DNA of 48,431 bases from Bacteroidales bacterium (GCA_017439405.1 JAFSJF010000083.1:1-48431), one strand, 5' to 3'; shown: positions 1 to 10,936, counted from the first letter of the stretch. Program-made: numbers and translations. The notes: generated by a model from the letters alone, not told the origin.

Positions 1-680
1 ATCAGTTTCTCGGGGAACTGGTAGGGTCCGTAGTTGTTGCTGCAGTTGGTCACTATGGTTGGCATCCCGTAGGTGTCGTGGAACGCCCTAACAAAGTGGT
101 CGCTGGAGGCCTTGGATGCACTGTACGGGCTGTGCGGCTGATATTTGAGATCTTCTGTGAAGAACTTCTCGCCATAGGCAAGATGGTGCTCGCCGCTGGA
201 GGCCTTAGTGGTGAACGGCGGCTCTATCCCTTCTGGATGGGTCATCTCCAGGGCGCCGTATACCTCGTCGGTAGAGATGTGGTAGAAGCGCTTCCCTTCA
301 AATTTCTCCGGCAGGGCTTCCCAAGTCAGTTTGGCCGCCTGCAGCAGGCTCAGCGTGCCCATCACGTTGGTCTGCGCGAAGGTGAACGGGTCTTTGATGG
401 AGCGGTCCACATGGCTCTCCGCCGCGAGGTGGATGATGCCATCGACGCGTTCTTCTTGCATCAGTTTCAGGACGCCTTCGAAATCGCAGATGTCCATCTT
501 GACGAACTTGTAGTTCGGCTTGTCCTCGATGTCCTTGAGGTTGGCAAGGTTGCCGGCGTAGGTCAGCTTGTCGAGGTTGATGATCTTGTATTCGGGATAC
601 TTGTTCACGAAGAGGCGCACGACGTGGCTCCCGATGAAGCCCGCGCCGCCGGTAATGATGATGGTGCGTTTGTAATTCAT
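1..680 (-). CDS. rfbB: dTDP-glucose 4,6-dehydratase, 3' end cut by window edge
   Basis: Catalyses the second step of dTDP-L-rhamnose (and related deoxysugar) synthesis, converting dTDP-glucose to dTDP-4-keto-6-deoxyglucose in the cytoplasm. The first 226 codons are present, starting at the ATG read from 680. The N-terminus shows the NAD-binding Rossmann motif [10 protein letters not shown], then [11 protein letters not shown], the catalytic segment STDEVYG (with the Asp-Glu pair of the family) and the YSASK (YxxxK) motif. These are diagnostic for RmlB/RfbB rather than for a generic epimerase. The gene lies 30 bases downstream of galE on the same strand, so the two are probably cotranscribed. 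The remaining third lies beyond position 1. Identity is confident; only completeness is unknown. Confidence 0.93.
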   Translation of the reverse strand, partial: MNYKRTIIITGGAGFIGSHVVRLFVNKYPEYKIINLDKLTYAGNLANLKDIEDKPNYKFVKMDICDFEGVLKLMQEERVDGIIHLAAESHVDRSIKDPFTFAQTNVMGTLSLLQAAKLTWEALPEKFEGKRFYHISTDEVYGALEMTHPEGIEPPFTTKASSGEHHLAYGEKFFTEDLKYQPHSPYSASKASSDHFVRAFHDTYGMPTIVTNCSNNYGPYQFPEKL

Positions 681-710
681 AATATGTTGTGTTTATATGT
701 TGTGTTTTTG

Positions 711-1721
711 TTAATATCCTTCCGGATTGTTGCGTTGCCAGTTCCAAGCATCACGACACATCTCTTCCAGACCAAATTGCGCCTTCCAGCCCAACTCGCG
801 TTCCGCCTTGGCGGGATTGCTGTAGCAGGTGGCGATGTCGCCCGCACGCCTCGGCTTGATGCTGTACGGAATCTTGATACCGTTGACTTTCTCGAAGGTC
901 TTCACCACGTCCAATACCGAGTAGCCCTGTCCCGTGCCAAGGTTATAGATAGCGCAGCCACAATGCTTTTCGATGGCTTGCAATGCCGCCACATGACCAC
1001 GTGCCAAGTCCACGACGTGGATGTAGTCGCGCACGCCCGTGCCGTCGGGGGTCGGATAGTCGTTGCCGAAAACGCCGAGTTCCTCGCGCTTGCCCACGGC
1101 CACCTGGGTGACGTAAGGCATCAGGTTGTTCGGGATGCCGTTGGGGTTTTCGCCTATCCTGCCGCTCGGGTGCGCACCGATGGGGTTGAAGTAGCGCAAC
1201 AGCACAACATTCCACTCCTTGTCGGCCTTTTGCATGTCCATCATGATTTCCTCCAACATGCTCTTGGTTTGGCCGTAAGGGTTGGTGCAATGCTCCTTCG
1301 GACATTCCTCGGTGATGGGAATGATGGCAGGGTCGCCATAGACGGTGGCCGACGACGAGAAGATGATGTTTTTGCAGCCGTGTTGGCGCATCACATCAAG
1401 TAGGGTCAGCGTGCCGCCGATGTTGTTTTCGTAGTATTCCCAAGGCTTTTCTACGCTTTCGCCCACGGCTTTCAGTCCGGCGAAGTGGATGCAGGCATCG
1501 AAGCGATGGGCTTCCATGACGCGATTGAGGCCTTCGCGGTCGCGAATATCGACTTCATAAAAAGGTATCTTCTTGCCTGTCAGTTCTTCAACGCGCTCCA
1601 GCGACTTGCGGTTGCTGTTGCTGAGATTGTCTATGACTACGGTCTTGTGGCCTGCCGCCGCGAGTTCCACCAAGGTATGCGAGCCGATGAAGCCGGCACC
1701 GCCTGTGACAAGGATATTCAT
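711..1721 (-). CDS. galE: UDP-glucose 4-epimerase
   Basis: Interconverts UDP-glucose and UDP-galactose, supplying galactose for surface polysaccharides and the Leloir pathway. The 336-residue protein has the usual GalE length. It opens with [11 protein letters not shown] (NAD binding) and carries [19 protein letters not shown] and the catalytic YGQTK (YxxxK), followed by [13 protein letters not shown], which is typical of GalE. The start codon lies 4 bases downstream of the methyltransferase stop at 1726, so translation is likely coupled to that gene. rfbB follows after 30 bases. The order methyltransferase-galE-rfbB is unusual, because the first gene has no obvious link to sugar-nucleotide synthesis. 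Confidence 0.95.
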   Translation of the reverse strand: MNILVTGGAGFIGSHTLVELAAAGHKTVVIDNLSNSNRKSLERVEELTGKKIPFYEVDIRDREGLNRVMEAHRFDACIHFAGLKAVGESVEKPWEYYENNIGGTLTLLDVMRQHGCKNIIFSSSATVYGDPAIIPITEECPKEHCTNPYGQTKSMLEEIMMDMQKADKEWNVVLLRYFNPIGAHPSGRIGENPNGIPNNLMPYVTQVAVGKREELGVFGNDYPTPDGTGVRDYIHVVDLARGHVAALQAIEKHCGCAIYNLGTGQGYSVLDVVKTFEKVNGIKIPYSIKPRRAGDIATCYSNPAKAERELGWKAQFGLEEMCRDAWNWQRNNPEGY

Positions 1722-1725
1722 GATT

Positions 1726-3441
1726 TCAAATTTCAGATTTCAAGATTATTTCAATTTCCTCTGTTTCAAACTGATACAAAGAAAAAATGTGTTTATCTAT
1801 TTCTTTAATGGCCTCGGTGTCGCCCTTTAAGGCGCAGTCAACCAAAACCGTAAGTCTTACGTCATCCTCTTTCGAAATGCTCGGGAACGGCAAGGCGCAA
1901 AGGTTGCCCTTCAGGATTTTCAAATCGCCGAAACGCTTGACATACAAGTAGTTGAACAAAGAAGAGTTGAGGAAAGCCAGCACTGTCTTGATGCTCATGC
2001 CTTCAACTTCAGGGATGAGGATGTTCGCGCTGTTGAGGAACAGCCTTTGCTTGTCGTCGTAGGCAAAACAGAGCCGACTCGAGACGAACCTATACACCAA
2101 CTTCTCCTTTGCGCGATAGAACTCGTCCTTCGCACATTGCTGGAAATCAGCACGATTGTATTTTATATAACGGCTCGCGGGCTTGAGCTTGTACTTGTCG
2201 ATGTCCTTGCCCATGTAAATCTTCTCCAACCCCTTTCTCGGCCTGTCTTTCAGTGCTTTGGCGTTGTTGCCCGTGATGATGCCCAAAGCCCATTGGCTGT
2301 GTGAGAGGTCGTCGTGGCGCAAACGCTCTGCCTTGGCAAGAATGGCCTCCACACGGTCGTTGAGGATGGGGATGGGGCAAAACGCGTCGTCGATGATGCG
2401 TATTTCCTTTGTCGAGACCGTGTCGTCGGCCCCAACAACGCGATAGGATTGTTCGCCAAACACGGGCTTGTGGCTCACCTTCAGGCTGACGAAGTCAGTG
2501 AAGACCCCCTTGAAACGCTCTTGGTACTGCCTTATGCTTTCCATGCGGGTTTTGTGCATCACGAAACGGCGGAAATCGGCGTGCACCTTGATTTTTAGGA
2601 CAGATGAAGGAAGAAGAAAATGCTGTATTCCATTACGGTTCAGCAACTTAAACGCCTCGGTGAAAAACAGGGCCGCCTTTTCGTGTGAGGCGATGACATC
2701 CGACTCGTGGCGTTTGCCTCGTTCCATGCCCCAAGGCGGGTTGGTGACGATGTAGTCGAATTTCATGTCGCCCAAGGCCGAGGCCGCGTGCAGCAAGAAG
2801 TCCATCTGGTAAATCTGAGGATAAACCGATGATTCATAATATTTTACCATCAGATTGGCCTTGGCAATCATCACCGCGAGCGGGTCGTTGTCGATGCCGA
2901 AAAGCTGTTCCAACTCGGCGTGTTCGAGTTTCAGGAAGAAAATGCCGCTGCCGCAGCAAGGGTCGAGGAACCTTTCGCCGCTCAAGATGCGAATGTCGGA
3001 AAGCATTTCGCTGACAACCAACGGTTTGGTGTAGTAAAGCCCTTTCAGGATGCGCTGTCCTTCAGCCGTCAGCGACTGATAGACGAACCCGATCCAGTCG
3101 TCCTGCCGGTTTTTCAGGATCTGGCGCGGCACACTAAGTTCAATCCGTTGACAATGAGCGTATTCCTCGAAGAAACGGCGTTTGTTTCCTTCGTTCACGC
3201 GGTTGTGTTCCAAATACATGGCGCAAAGCGTGAACACCAGCTTGTCGATGGGATGGTTGGCCGACTTCAAATCCTCCACGAAACGCGGCAGGCTGCCCGC
3301 CATCACATAGCCTTCGGGCGTGACGATGCGTTGCGAAAGGCTCTTGTTGGCCCTTCGCGTCAGCCGCTCGCTGCCGCCGTTTTGCAGCTTTTCCCAATTG
3401 CGTCGGGTGGCCTTCGAGATGAAGTTTTCGGTTTCCTTCAT
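1726..3441 (-). CDS. orphan adenine-N6 DNA methyltransferase, TaqI-like
   Basis: Predicted to transfer a methyl group from S-adenosylmethionine to adenine N6 in DNA. The 571-residue protein has a helical N-terminal region (about 1-140). Motif I follows at about 158-170 ([12 protein letters not shown]) and then an acidic motif II (GIDNDPLAV). The catalytic motif IV is NPPW at about 233. The C-terminal half resembles the TaqI-type target-recognition domain (segments such as [16 protein letters not shown] and [11 protein letters not shown]). No nuclease motif is visible within it, and no restriction gene is adjacent. An upstream TTG at 3468 would extend the frame by nine codons, but an AGGAGG about 12 bases before the ATG at 3441 supports the start given here. 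It is first in an operon with galE and rfbB. Family assignment is firm; its role (solitary epigenetic enzyme or remnant of restriction-modification) is inferred. Confidence 0.85.
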   Translation of the reverse strand: MKETENFISKATRRNWEKLQNGGSERLTRRANKSLSQRIVTPEGYVMAGSLPRFVEDLKSANHPIDKLVFTLCAMYLEHNRVNEGNKRRFFEEYAHCQRIELSVPRQILKNRQDDWIGFVYQSLTAEGQRILKGLYYTKPLVVSEMLSDIRILSGERFLDPCCGSGIFFLKLEHAELEQLFGIDNDPLAVMIAKANLMVKYYESSVYPQIYQMDFLLHAASALGDMKFDYIVTNPPWGMERGKRHESDVIASHEKAALFFTEAFKLLNRNGIQHFLLPSSVLKIKVHADFRRFVMHKTRMESIRQYQERFKGVFTDFVSLKVSHKPVFGEQSYRVVGADDTVSTKEIRIIDDAFCPIPILNDRVEAILAKAERLRHDDLSHSQWALGIITGNNAKALKDRPRKGLEKIYMGKDIDKYKLKPASRYIKYNRADFQQCAKDEFYRAKEKLVYRFVSSRLCFAYDDKQRLFLNSANILIPEVEGMSIKTVLAFLNSSLFNYLYVKRFGDLKILKGNLCALPFPSISKEDDVRLTVLVDCALKGDTEAIKEIDKHIFSLYQFETEEIEIILKSEI

Positions 3442-3536
3442 AATATAGCTCCGCCTCCTAAGTCCCAATTAAACTTTCTAAGGAACTAATTTTCAATATT
3501 TTAACAAAAACCTTATTTGTCGTACAAAATAAAGGG

Positions 3537-3544
3537 CAAAGGTA
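3537..3544 (-). promoter_or_regulatory. putative -7 box for the methyltransferase-galE-rfbB operon
   Basis: On the minus strand TACCTTTG, followed by C, matches the Bacteroidota -7 consensus TAnnTTTG. It would give a leader of roughly 90 bases before the ATG at 3441. No clear TTTG -33 element is seen at the usual distance. Confidence 0.5.
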
Positions 3545-3607
3545 GGGAAATTTGGTGTTTTTTCACCTCGTTTTAATGAAAAAAACGTATTATTTGCCAT
3601 AATTCCC

Positions 3608-3615
3608 TATTTTTG
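3608..3615 (+). promoter_or_regulatory. putative -7 box for tsaB
   Basis: TATTTTTG followed by C, ending 19 bases before the tsaB ATG, matches TAnnTTTG. It lies in the 193-base divergent gap shared with the methyltransferase operon. No strong -33 box is visible. Confidence 0.6.
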
Positions 3616-3634
3616 CCTGACAAAACGAAACGAT

Positions 3635-4330
3635 ATGATTCTTTGTTTGGAAACGGCCACACCTGTTTGCTCGGTCGCGCTCAACGAGAGCTGCTGCACT
3701 ATCGCCTTGCGCGAAACGGAAGGACAAAACGCTCACTCTGAGAAAATTACAAACTTCATCCGTGAGGTGATGGAAACGGCGAGAATCGACTATCGCCAGC
3801 TGGATGCCGTGGCAGTCAGCAAAGGTCCAGGCTCCTACACAGGCCTGCGCATCGGCGTAAGCACGGCCAAGGGCATCTGCTATGCCGCCGACCTGCCGCT
3901 GATGGCCATCGACACGTTGGAAGCCATGGCCTACGGAATGAAGATGAAACTCGGAAGCCAAATCACTGAAAACGACCTGCTTATCCCAATGATAGATGCC
4001 CGAAGGATGGAGGTTTACGCCGCCATTTTCGATGCCAACCTGAACAAAATCGAAGACACCGAAGCCCGTGTCATCGACGAAAACTCGTTTGCGGAACTGA
4101 GGCTCAACCACCGTCTGTGGCTTTTCGGCGACGGTGCGCCAAAACTTGGAAAACTCTTTGAAAACCAACCGAATATCAACATCATCGACGGCTTCAAGCC
4201 CTCGGCGGCGTTCATGCTTCCTTTGGCGGAAAAAGCCTTGAAGGCACAGGATTATGTCGATGTTGCGTATTTTGAACCGTTCTACTTGAAAGATTTCATT
4301 GCAGGCAAACCCCATGTAAAAGGACTATGA
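3635..4330 (+). CDS. tsaB: tRNA threonylcarbamoyladenosine (t6A37) synthesis protein TsaB
   Basis: Non-catalytic partner of TsaD in the complex that puts the threonylcarbamoyl group on A37 of ANN-decoding tRNAs. The 231-residue protein has the ASKHA fold signature of the YeaZ/TsaB family. It starts MILCLETATPVCSVAL, has AHSEKI in place of the TsaD metal-binding histidines, and carries the conserved SKGPGSYTGLRIGVSTAKG. Length and motifs fit TsaB rather than TsaD. The stop overlaps the start of the next gene by 4 bases (ATGA), so the two are translationally coupled although unrelated in function. A TAnnTTTG box lies just upstream. Confidence 0.95.
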   Translation: MILCLETATPVCSVALNESCCTIALRETEGQNAHSEKITNFIREVMETARIDYRQLDAVAVSKGPGSYTGLRIGVSTAKGICYAADLPLMAIDTLEAMAYGMKMKLGSQITENDLLIPMIDARRMEVYAAIFDANLNKIEDTEARVIDENSFAELRLNHRLWLFGDGAPKLGKLFENQPNINIIDGFKPSAAFMLPLAEKALKAQDYVDVAYFEPFYLKDFIAGKPHVKGL

Positions 4331-5553
4331 AAAGATTCATTCTTTGCGCATTGCTTTTGGCAGGAAGTTTTGGCGTTTTCGCGCAGGCGCCTCACATCTA
4401 CGAACACACCTATCCTGTCATCACACAAGAAGACCCTGAAATCCGTGCCATGATGGATTCGGTATCGACAGACAGCATCGAGGCTTCCATAGTGCACCTG
4501 AGTTCCTATTGGAACCGTCGCTGCGACAGTCGCCATATATACGACGTACAAAACTGGCTTGCAGCGCGTTACAATAGCCTTGACGGCATCGACACGGTGA
4601 TTTTGCACGACTTCAAAATCGACAAGCCAGGGTTCCCGGCAGAGACTGCAGACAACGTTCTTGCCATCCAGTGGGGTACCACAAAACCTGAAGAATTCGT
4701 GATTTGCGGTGCACATTACGACTCATGGAACATCGACGGTACTGACCCCGACACCATTCGAGCCCCTGGGGCGGACGACAACGCTACTGGAGTGGCCGGC
4801 ATTTGGGAAACCGCACGGTTGCTCAGCCGCCACAAGTTCGACCGCACCATTCTCTATTGCAACTGGAACGCCGAGGAAATCGGCCTCATCGGAAGCGAGG
4901 CCTATGCAAAGGAATGCGCTGAAAAACAATTAGATATCATTGGTTACTTCAACATGGACATGAACGGCTACCTTGAGGAAGGCTCCGACATTCACATGCA
5001 TGTGGTCTATGTGAACCAAGACTCGCTTTTGGCCAATATGTTCTTCGATGTTTGCCACACCTATTTTCCCGACATGCCCGTCCGCCAAAACTGGATGCCC
5101 CATGGCGACAGCGACTTCTCCTCATTCAACCGAAGCGGCTACCCTGCGCTGCATCCTTTTGAGGATGTTCATGCCAGTTCGCCGTTCATCCACACGAGAG
5201 AAGATGTTTTAGGCTTGAGTGTCAACAACTTGGAGCAGTCTCGAAGGTTTGCGCAAGTCAATCTCGGTGCGGTGGCACATTTGGCAGGTTTGAGTCACGC
5301 CGACGTTGAAGACCATGAAGCCGTCAAGGTTTGCTTATACCCCAATCCAACCACCGATGCCGTACAGGTGCTGTCAGAAGACGGACTACAAAGCATTGTG
5401 GTTTACAACCTCATGGGACAACAAATCGAGGCAAAAACGCTCCACGGCGAAAACCGCTGCACGCTGAACACAAGTGATTTTGTATTAGGTGTTTACATGG
5501 TAAAAATCGCCACCGAAAGAGGCGTTGTAACCCAACGTTTGCTGGTCGATTGA
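4327..5553 (+). CDS. secreted M28-family zinc peptidase with T9SS sorting domain
   Basis: Predicted extracellular or cell-surface aminopeptidase. A signal peptide covers about residues 1-20 (cleavage near VFAQA). The co-catalytic zinc site can be read through: HYD at about 130, GADDNATG at about 148, the Glu-Glu pair in WNAEEIGLIGSEAY at about 182, NMDMNGY at about 208 and the last ligand in ALHPFED at about 274. Residues 335-408 form a T9SS type A C-terminal domain beginning YPNPTTDAVQV, with the usual VVYNLMGQ and GVYMVKI blocks, so export through the type IX system is expected. The gene overlaps tsaB by 4 bases and converges on gltX after 17 bases. Substrate is not evident. Confidence 0.92.
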   Translation: MKRFILCALLLAGSFGVFAQAPHIYEHTYPVITQEDPEIRAMMDSVSTDSIEASIVHLSSYWNRRCDSRHIYDVQNWLAARYNSLDGIDTVILHDFKIDKPGFPAETADNVLAIQWGTTKPEEFVICGAHYDSWNIDGTDPDTIRAPGADDNATGVAGIWETARLLSRHKFDRTILYCNWNAEEIGLIGSEAYAKECAEKQLDIIGYFNMDMNGYLEEGSDIHMHVVYVNQDSLLANMFFDVCHTYFPDMPVRQNWMPHGDSDFSSFNRSGYPALHPFEDVHASSPFIHTREDVLGLSVNNLEQSRRFAQVNLGAVAHLAGLSHADVEDHEAVKVCLYPNPTTDAVQVLSEDGLQSIVVYNLMGQQIEAKTLHGENRCTLNTSDFVLGVYMVKIATERGVVTQRLLVD

Positions 5554-5570
5554 ACCTGGCTTGAGAGACG

Positions 5571-7088
5571 TTATCCCAAGGCTTTCACGCCCGCATCGAT
5601 GCGCTTGAGGGTTTCTTCCTTGCCCAAAAGCTCGAGGATTTCGCCCATGTGCGGACCCTTGCCAGCGCCAACCACCATCAGGCGGAGGCCATTCATCACC
5701 AAGCCCATGTTAAGCTCGTTGCTGGTAATCCAGTTGTTCAAGGTCTCGTCGATGTTAGCCAAATCGAAAGGCTCGATGCCGCTGATGACTTCCTTCACTT
5801 TCAGCATCGTCTCGGCCGAGTTTTCCTTCCAGCGTTTCTTGACCGTCACGGGGTCGTATTCCGTTGGGGCCTCGAAGAAGAAGAAACTCTGGTCCCAGAT
5901 TTCCTTCACGAAATTGACCCTATCTTTCACCAAACCAGCCACTTTCACGGCGAAATCGAGCGGCGTGTCGATGCCCTTTTCGGCCTTCAGCCAAGCTTGA
6001 TAGTCCTTGCCGACCTCCTCGTCAGACTTGCGCATCAGCCATTCGTGGTTGAACCACTTGGTCTTCTCCACGTTGAACTTCGCGCCGCTCTTGCTGCAGC
6101 GCTCGAGCGAGAAGGCCTGGATGAGTTCGTCCATCGTGAAGATTTCCTGCTCGGTGCCGGGGTTCCAACCTAACAGAGCCAACATATTGATGAACGCTTC
6201 CGGATAGTAGCCCGACTGCTTGTAGCCCATGGCCGTGTCGCCGGTCTTCGGGTCTTGCCAGAACATCGGGAAGACGGGGAAACCGAGACGGTCGCCGTCG
6301 CGCTTGCTGAGCTTTCCGTTGCCATCGGGTTTGAGCAGCAAGGGCAGGTGGGCGAATTGCGGCGCTTCCCAGCCGAAAGCCTCGTAGAGCATGACGTGGA
6401 GCGGCATCGAGGGCAGCCATTCCTCGCCACGGATGACGTGGCTGATTTTCATCAAATGGTCATCGACGATGTTGGCCAAGTGGTAGGTCGGCATGCCGTC
6501 GCTCTTGAACAAGACCTTGTCGTCCAAGGTGTTGGTCTGCACACGCACCTCGCCGCGAATCAAGTCATGCATGACGATTTCGCGGTTTTCGGGAATCATG
6601 AAACGCACCGTGTATGGCACGCCGTCGGCCATCAGCTTTTCGACTTCTTCCTTGCTCATCGTCAGGCTGTTGCGTAGGTTTTTGCGCGTCTGGCAGTTGT
6701 AGATGAAAGTCTGCTTGTTGGCTTCGGCTTCCTTGCGGTATTGGTCCAGCTCCTCGGCGGTGTCGAAGGCGATGTAGGCACAGCCTTTGGCCAAGAGTTC
6801 GTCGCTGTATTGCTTGTAGAGGTGCTTGCGGTTGCTCTGCTTGTAGGGGCCATATTCGCCGCCCACATAGTCGCTTTCGTCGAACTTGATGCCGCACCAG
6901 TCTAAGGATTGCACAATGTATTCCTCGGCACCCGGCACGAAGCGCGTCTGGTCGGTGTCCTCGATGCGGAGGATCATCTTGCCGCCGTTCTTCTTGACAA
7001 ACAGGTAGTTATATAATGCCGTGCGTACGCCCCCGATGTGCAGCGGGCCCGTCGGGCTGGGGGCAAATCTGACTCTGACTTCGTTCAT
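5571..7088 (-). CDS. gltX: glutamyl-tRNA synthetase
   Basis: Charges tRNA-Glu with glutamate. The 505-residue protein starts [20 protein letters not shown], containing the class I HIGH-type motif (HIGG). The KMSKS-type loop is [14 protein letters not shown] near the middle. The frame is open for 58 codons further upstream to 7262, but that extension crosses the putative promoter at 7110-7117 and has no family similarity, so the ATG at 7088 is preferred. The gene stands alone on the minus strand between two plus-strand genes. Discrimination between GltX and GlnS rests on the bacterial-type HIGG start and overall length. Confidence 0.95.
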   Translation of the reverse strand: MNEVRVRFAPSPTGPLHIGGVRTALYNYLFVKKNGGKMILRIEDTDQTRFVPGAEEYIVQSLDWCGIKFDESDYVGGEYGPYKQSNRKHLYKQYSDELLAKGCAYIAFDTAEELDQYRKEAEANKQTFIYNCQTRKNLRNSLTMSKEEVEKLMADGVPYTVRFMIPENREIVMHDLIRGEVRVQTNTLDDKVLFKSDGMPTYHLANIVDDHLMKISHVIRGEEWLPSMPLHVMLYEAFGWEAPQFAHLPLLLKPDGNGKLSKRDGDRLGFPVFPMFWQDPKTGDTAMGYKQSGYYPEAFINMLALLGWNPGTEQEIFTMDELIQAFSLERCSKSGAKFNVEKTKWFNHEWLMRKSDEEVGKDYQAWLKAEKGIDTPLDFAVKVAGLVKDRVNFVKEIWDQSFFFFEAPTEYDPVTVKKRWKENSAETMLKVKEVISGIEPFDLANIDETLNNWITSNELNMGLVMNGLRLMVVGAGKGPHMGEILELLGKEETLKRIDAGVKALG

Positions 7089-7109
7089 GTTGCTTTGGTT
7101 TTGAGGCTG

Positions 7110-7117
7110 CAAAAATA
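7110..7117 (-). promoter_or_regulatory. putative -7 box for gltX
   Basis: Minus-strand TATTTTTG followed by C, ending 21 bases before the gltX ATG. It is arranged back to back with the box at 7160-7167, so both genes can start in a 100-base divergent gap. Confidence 0.6.
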
Positions 7118-7159
7118 GTGATTCTTTCACAAGATTCCGTTCATGTCTGCAAAAATCCC

Positions 7160-7167
7160 TATTTTTG
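7160..7167 (+). promoter_or_regulatory. putative -7 box for the DUF4175-like gene
   Basis: TATTTTTG followed by C, ending 20 bases before the ATG at 7188. It lies inside the apparent upstream extension of that reading frame (ATG at 7143), which argues against the upstream start. Confidence 0.6.
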
Positions 7168-7187
7168 CAGTTTATTCTAATTTGGAT

Positions 7188-10100
7188 ATGTCTGCACCTA
7201 ACGCATTGATAGCAAAAATCGAGGGCTTCACGCGGAAGTTCTACCTCAACCGCCTGATACAAGGTGTGTTGGTAGGTGCGGTATTATGGATTGTATTCTA
7301 TCTGATAATCAATGGATTGGAGTACGTTTCATGGTTTCCGCCCAAGGGCCGGTTCGTGCTGTTCCTGTTCCTTTTGGCGGGCTCGACCTTCGTTGCGGTG
7401 TATTATTTCCTCATTCCTTTGGTCAATCTGATTCGGTTCAGAAAGAAAATGTCGGTGGAACAGGCTTCCGTCCTCATCGGGAAATTCTTTCCCGAAATCA
7501 AGGACAAACTGCTGAACACCATACAGTTGAGCAACCAAATGGAAGCCGAGACCGACAACGCGCTTTTGGCCGCCACCATCGAGCAGCGCACAAGCCGCCT
7601 CTCGCCTATCCACTTCGCCGACGCCGTCGATTTGCGCGGCAATTTGAAATATTTGGGTGTTTTCTTCGGACTGCTGCTCCTATTAATACTTCTGATGGTG
7701 TTTCTGCCCTCATTTGCCGTGCAACCCACGCAGCGCATCGTCAACTATGGCCAGGAATTCGAGAAACCCTTGCCTTATCAGGTTGAAATCCTGCAAGATG
7801 AAATCGAGACCACACAAGGCAAGGAGGCCAAGTTCGGCATCCGCGTCACCGGCGAGCGCATTCCCGACGCCTTCTATGTGAAGAGCGACTTGGGCCAGCA
7901 ACTGATGACCAAAACCTCGGCCAACGACTTCAGCTACACCTTCAAGAACCTGTACAACGATTTGGATTTCAACGTGATAGGAGGCGAATACACCAGCCGT
8001 CCAATCCACATTACGGTGCGTCCCAACCCCACTCTGCTTTCCTATCGTTGCGAATTGCGTTATCCGACTTATATCCATCGGCAAGACGAGACCCTTGAAG
8101 GCAAAACGCGGCTCATCGTACCGCAAGGCACGAAGCTCATTTTCAGCTTCTTGACCCGCGACACCGAGCAAATCACCTTAACCCAAGATTCCATCATCAC
8201 CGACTTGCTAAAAAAGAAAGATGTTTTTGATTATCAGTTCGTTGCATCTCAATCAACGCAGTTTGAAGTGCAGGTGCAAAACGCCTGGAACAACACGCTC
8301 GACCCGCTCGGTTTCGCCGTCGATGTGCTGCCCGATGCCTATCCCGACATCCGCGTGGAATCCTTCGATGAGCAACTTTCCGCAGATGTGTATTTCTCTG
8401 GCCTCGTCACCGATGACTATGGCTTTACCAAGCTGAATTTCAATTGTTTGGTCAAGGAACCCATCGAGAAGAAGTTCGTCGTTCCCGTGTCGTTCGACAA
8501 GAATCAGACCCGCACTTCGTTCTTCTACCATTTCAACATGGACAGCCTCGGCATCATGCCCGGGCAGAACATGGAGGTCTATTTCGAGGTGTGGGACAAC
8601 GACGGCTTCCACGGCCCGAAGTCGAAGCGGTCGGAGACTTTCACCTATTACAAACCTTCCGAATCGGCTTTGGACAGCATTGCCAACGAGCAATCGGAAG
8701 ACATCATGGAGCGGCTTTCAGCAAAGTCGCAAGAAGCCCAAAGCTTGCAAGAGCAAATCGAGAAGATGCTGCAAGACCTCATCCAGAAAAAGGACTTGGA
8801 CTGGTCGGACAAGGAGAAGATGAAAGACCTCTTGGAAAAGCAGCAACAGATTCAAGACGAGTGGAACAAACTGCAGGAAGAACAGCAAAAACTCGCCGAC
8901 TTCATGAAAGAAAACGAAATCGCCAACGAAGACCTCCTCAAGAAACAGGAGCAAATCAACAAGCTCTTCGACGAGGTGATTCCAGAAGAAATGCAGAAAC
9001 TCATGGAGCAAATCGACAAGCTCCTTGAGGAAATGCCTCGCGAGCAAATGCAGCAGATGATGCAGGACATCAAGAAAAACAACCAAACGATGCAAGAACT
9101 CCTCGACCGCAACTTGGCCCTGTTGGAGCAGTTGAAGATGGAGAAAGACCTGAACGACTTGGCCGAAAAGTTAGACAAATTGGGCGAGGAATTGCAGAAG
9201 CAAGACCCTGAAAACCAAAACGAAGCAGGGGAGGAGAGCGACCAAAAAACGGCCGAGGAAGCCAAGGAGCAATTCGAGCAAATGATGGACAAATTTGAGG
9301 AGCTTTTGGAGAAAAACGAGACCCTCAACGACCCCTTCGACGTTCAGAAAGACGAGGAAATGGAACAAAGCATCGATGAAGACTTGCAAGACGCCATGCA
9401 GAACGAGCAGAACGGCAACCAGCAAGAGTCGCAGCAAAAGAAGCAAAGTGCCGGACAGAAGATGCAACAGATGGCCAACAACATGATGCAACAAATGCAG
9501 ATGCAAGGCATGGAACAATTGGCCGAAGACGCCCATCTGATGCGCATTTTGCTCGAAAACGTCGTCCACGCCTCGCACGAACAGGAAGCCCTGATGAACG
9601 AAATCGGCAGCCTTCGCACCGACGACCCGTCGTTGTCGGAGAAAATCGTACACCAAAAGGAAGTGGCCGACAACTTCAACATGGTACGCGACTCGCTTCA
9701 CAGCATGGCCATGCGCCAGCCCATGATTCAGAACTTCGTCTTCGATGAACTGCATACCATAGAGAACCAAACCTCAAACGCACTGAAATACCTCAACGAC
9801 CTGAAGCTTTCGCAGGCCGTCAGGCACCAGCAAACCGCCATGATGTCGATGAACAACCTCGCGCTAATGATCGCCGAATCACTCGAAAACATGGAAAACA
9901 GCATGGAAGCCATGGGGATGCCGATGTCATGTTCTATGCCAAAGCCTGGACAAGGCCAGCAAAGCATGCAAAAGATGCAGCAGTTACAACAACAGTTGAG
10001 CGAACAACTCAAGCAGATGCAGGAAAAAATGGACAAGTCGGGGCAACAACAGCAAAACTCCATGAGCGAGGAGTTTGCACGAATGGCAGCCGAGCAGGAA

Positions 10101-10490
10101 ATGCTCCGACAAGGGATGCAACAGATGCTCAACGACATGAAGGAAAACGGACAGCTTGGCGACGACGGACTGAACGAAATCATCAAGGACATGGAAAAGT
10201 TGGAGGAGGTATTGGTGAACAAGAAAATCAACCGGCAGATGATAGAACGCAGCCAAAAAATCGAATCGCGGATGCTGGAATCGCAGAAGGCGCAAGAGAA
10301 ACGCGAGCAGGAGGAAAAACGCAAGTCAAACGAGTTTAAAGGCTCTCTATTAGAAAGGAGAATTGACGAACTGCTTTATAAGGAAACGCTGAAAAAGAAC
10401 CAAGAATTCCTGAAAACCAACCCGATTGAGTATGCGCCATACTATAAGGACAAGATCAACGAGTATTACATAAGGAAAAACACGAATTAA
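7188..10490 (+). CDS. large DUF4175-like membrane protein with Gln/Glu/Met-rich coiled coil
   Basis: Function unknown. The 1100-residue protein has three predicted membrane segments at about 22-45, 55-79 and 155-178. A beta-rich periplasm-like region follows to about 490, with repeated Ig-like strands. Then comes a very long charged coiled coil at about 500-1050, full of Gln, Glu, Lys and Met (runs such as [11 protein letters not shown]). This architecture matches the long DUF4175-type proteins of Bacteroidota. The ATG at 7143 is rejected because the -7 box lies inside that extension. ybeY starts one base after the stop, so the two form an operon. An envelope-spanning scaffold is plausible but only inferred. 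Confidence 0.8.
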   Translation: MSAPNALIAKIEGFTRKFYLNRLIQGVLVGAVLWIVFYLIINGLEYVSWFPPKGRFVLFLFLLAGSTFVAVYYFLIPLVNLIRFRKKMSVEQASVLIGKFFPEIKDKLLNTIQLSNQMEAETDNALLAATIEQRTSRLSPIHFADAVDLRGNLKYLGVFFGLLLLLILLMVFLPSFAVQPTQRIVNYGQEFEKPLPYQVEILQDEIETTQGKEAKFGIRVTGERIPDAFYVKSDLGQQLMTKTSANDFSYTFKNLYNDLDFNVIGGEYTSRPIHITVRPNPTLLSYRCELRYPTYIHRQDETLEGKTRLIVPQGTKLIFSFLTRDTEQITLTQDSIITDLLKKKDVFDYQFVASQSTQFEVQVQNAWNNTLDPLGFAVDVLPDAYPDIRVESFDEQLSADVYFSGLVTDDYGFTKLNFNCLVKEPIEKKFVVPVSFDKNQTRTSFFYHFNMDSLGIMPGQNMEVYFEVWDNDGFHGPKSKRSETFTYYKPSESALDSIANEQSEDIMERLSAKSQEAQSLQEQIEKMLQDLIQKKDLDWSDKEKMKDLLEKQQQIQDEWNKLQEEQQKLADFMKENEIANEDLLKKQEQINKLFDEVIPEEMQKLMEQIDKLLEEMPREQMQQMMQDIKKNNQTMQELLDRNLALLEQLKMEKDLNDLAEKLDKLGEELQKQDPENQNEAGEESDQKTAEEAKEQFEQMMDKFEELLEKNETLNDPFDVQKDEEMEQSIDEDLQDAMQNEQNGNQQESQQKKQSAGQKMQQMANNMMQQMQMQGMEQLAEDAHLMRILLENVVHASHEQEALMNEIGSLRTDDPSLSEKIVHQKEVADNFNMVRDSLHSMAMRQPMIQNFVFDELHTIENQTSNALKYLNDLKLSQAVRHQQTAMMSMNNLALMIAESLENMENSMEAMGMPMSCSMPKPGQGQQSMQKMQQLQQQLSEQLKQMQEKMDKSGQQQQNSMSEEFARMAAEQEMLRQGMQQMLNDMKENGQLGDDGLNEIIKDMEKLEEVLVNKKINRQMIERSQKIESRMLESQKAQEKREQEEKRKSNEFKGSLLERRIDELLYKETLKKNQEFLKTNPIEYAPYYKDKINEYYIRKNTN

Positions 10491-10491
10491 G

Positions 10492-10911
10492 ATGATAAGG
10501 TTCAACACATTGGACGTTGAGATGCCCCCTATCGAACCGGCGAGAGTCAGGGCTTGGATTGATAAGGTGGTCGAGCAACACGGCAAACGGGTAGGGGAGT
10601 TGTACTACTACTTCTGCAGCGACGAGAAGCTGTTGGAAATCAACCGAGAACGTCTTGGCCACGACTTCTACACTGACATCGTCACCTTCCCGCTGACGGA
10701 TTGTGAGACTGTGCTGTCGAGCGAATTTTGCATCAGCGTGGAGCGCATTGCGGAAAATGCCGTCACTTTTGGGCACAGTTACGAGAGCGAGTTGCACCGC
10801 GTCATCATCCACGGCGTGCTGCATCTCATCGGCTTCGACGACCACACCGATGAAGATGAAAAAATGATGCGTAAAAAAGAGGAAGAGGCTTTAAAACTAC
10901 TGTTTAGTTAA
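10492..10911 (+). CDS. ybeY: endoribonuclease YbeY, rRNA maturation factor
   Basis: Metal-dependent endoribonuclease involved in 16S rRNA 3' maturation and ribosome quality control. The 139-residue protein ends with the diagnostic zinc motif HGVLHLIGFDDHTDEDE, which supplies the three histidine ligands, and is preceded by the LGHDFYTDIVTFPL segment of the family. It begins one base after the stop of the DUF4175-like gene. It lies 49 bases before mnmG, with a parS-like site in between. Confidence 0.95.
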   Translation: MIRFNTLDVEMPPIEPARVRAWIDKVVEQHGKRVGELYYYFCSDEKLLEINRERLGHDFYTDIVTFPLTDCETVLSSEFCISVERIAENAVTFGHSYESELHRVIIHGVLHLIGFDDHTDEDEKMMRKKEEEALKLLFS

Positions 10912-10936
10912 TTGACAATCAAAAAGATAACACGAT

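Noticed and set aside
78-1403. 441-codon plus-strand open frame over rfbB and galE
   Set aside because: Antisense shadow of two clearly recognised sugar-nucleotide enzymes, with no motif of its own.
7089-7262. 58-codon N-terminal extension of GltX
   Set aside because: Crosses the promoter boxes of both divergent genes; family similarity begins at MNEVRVRF.
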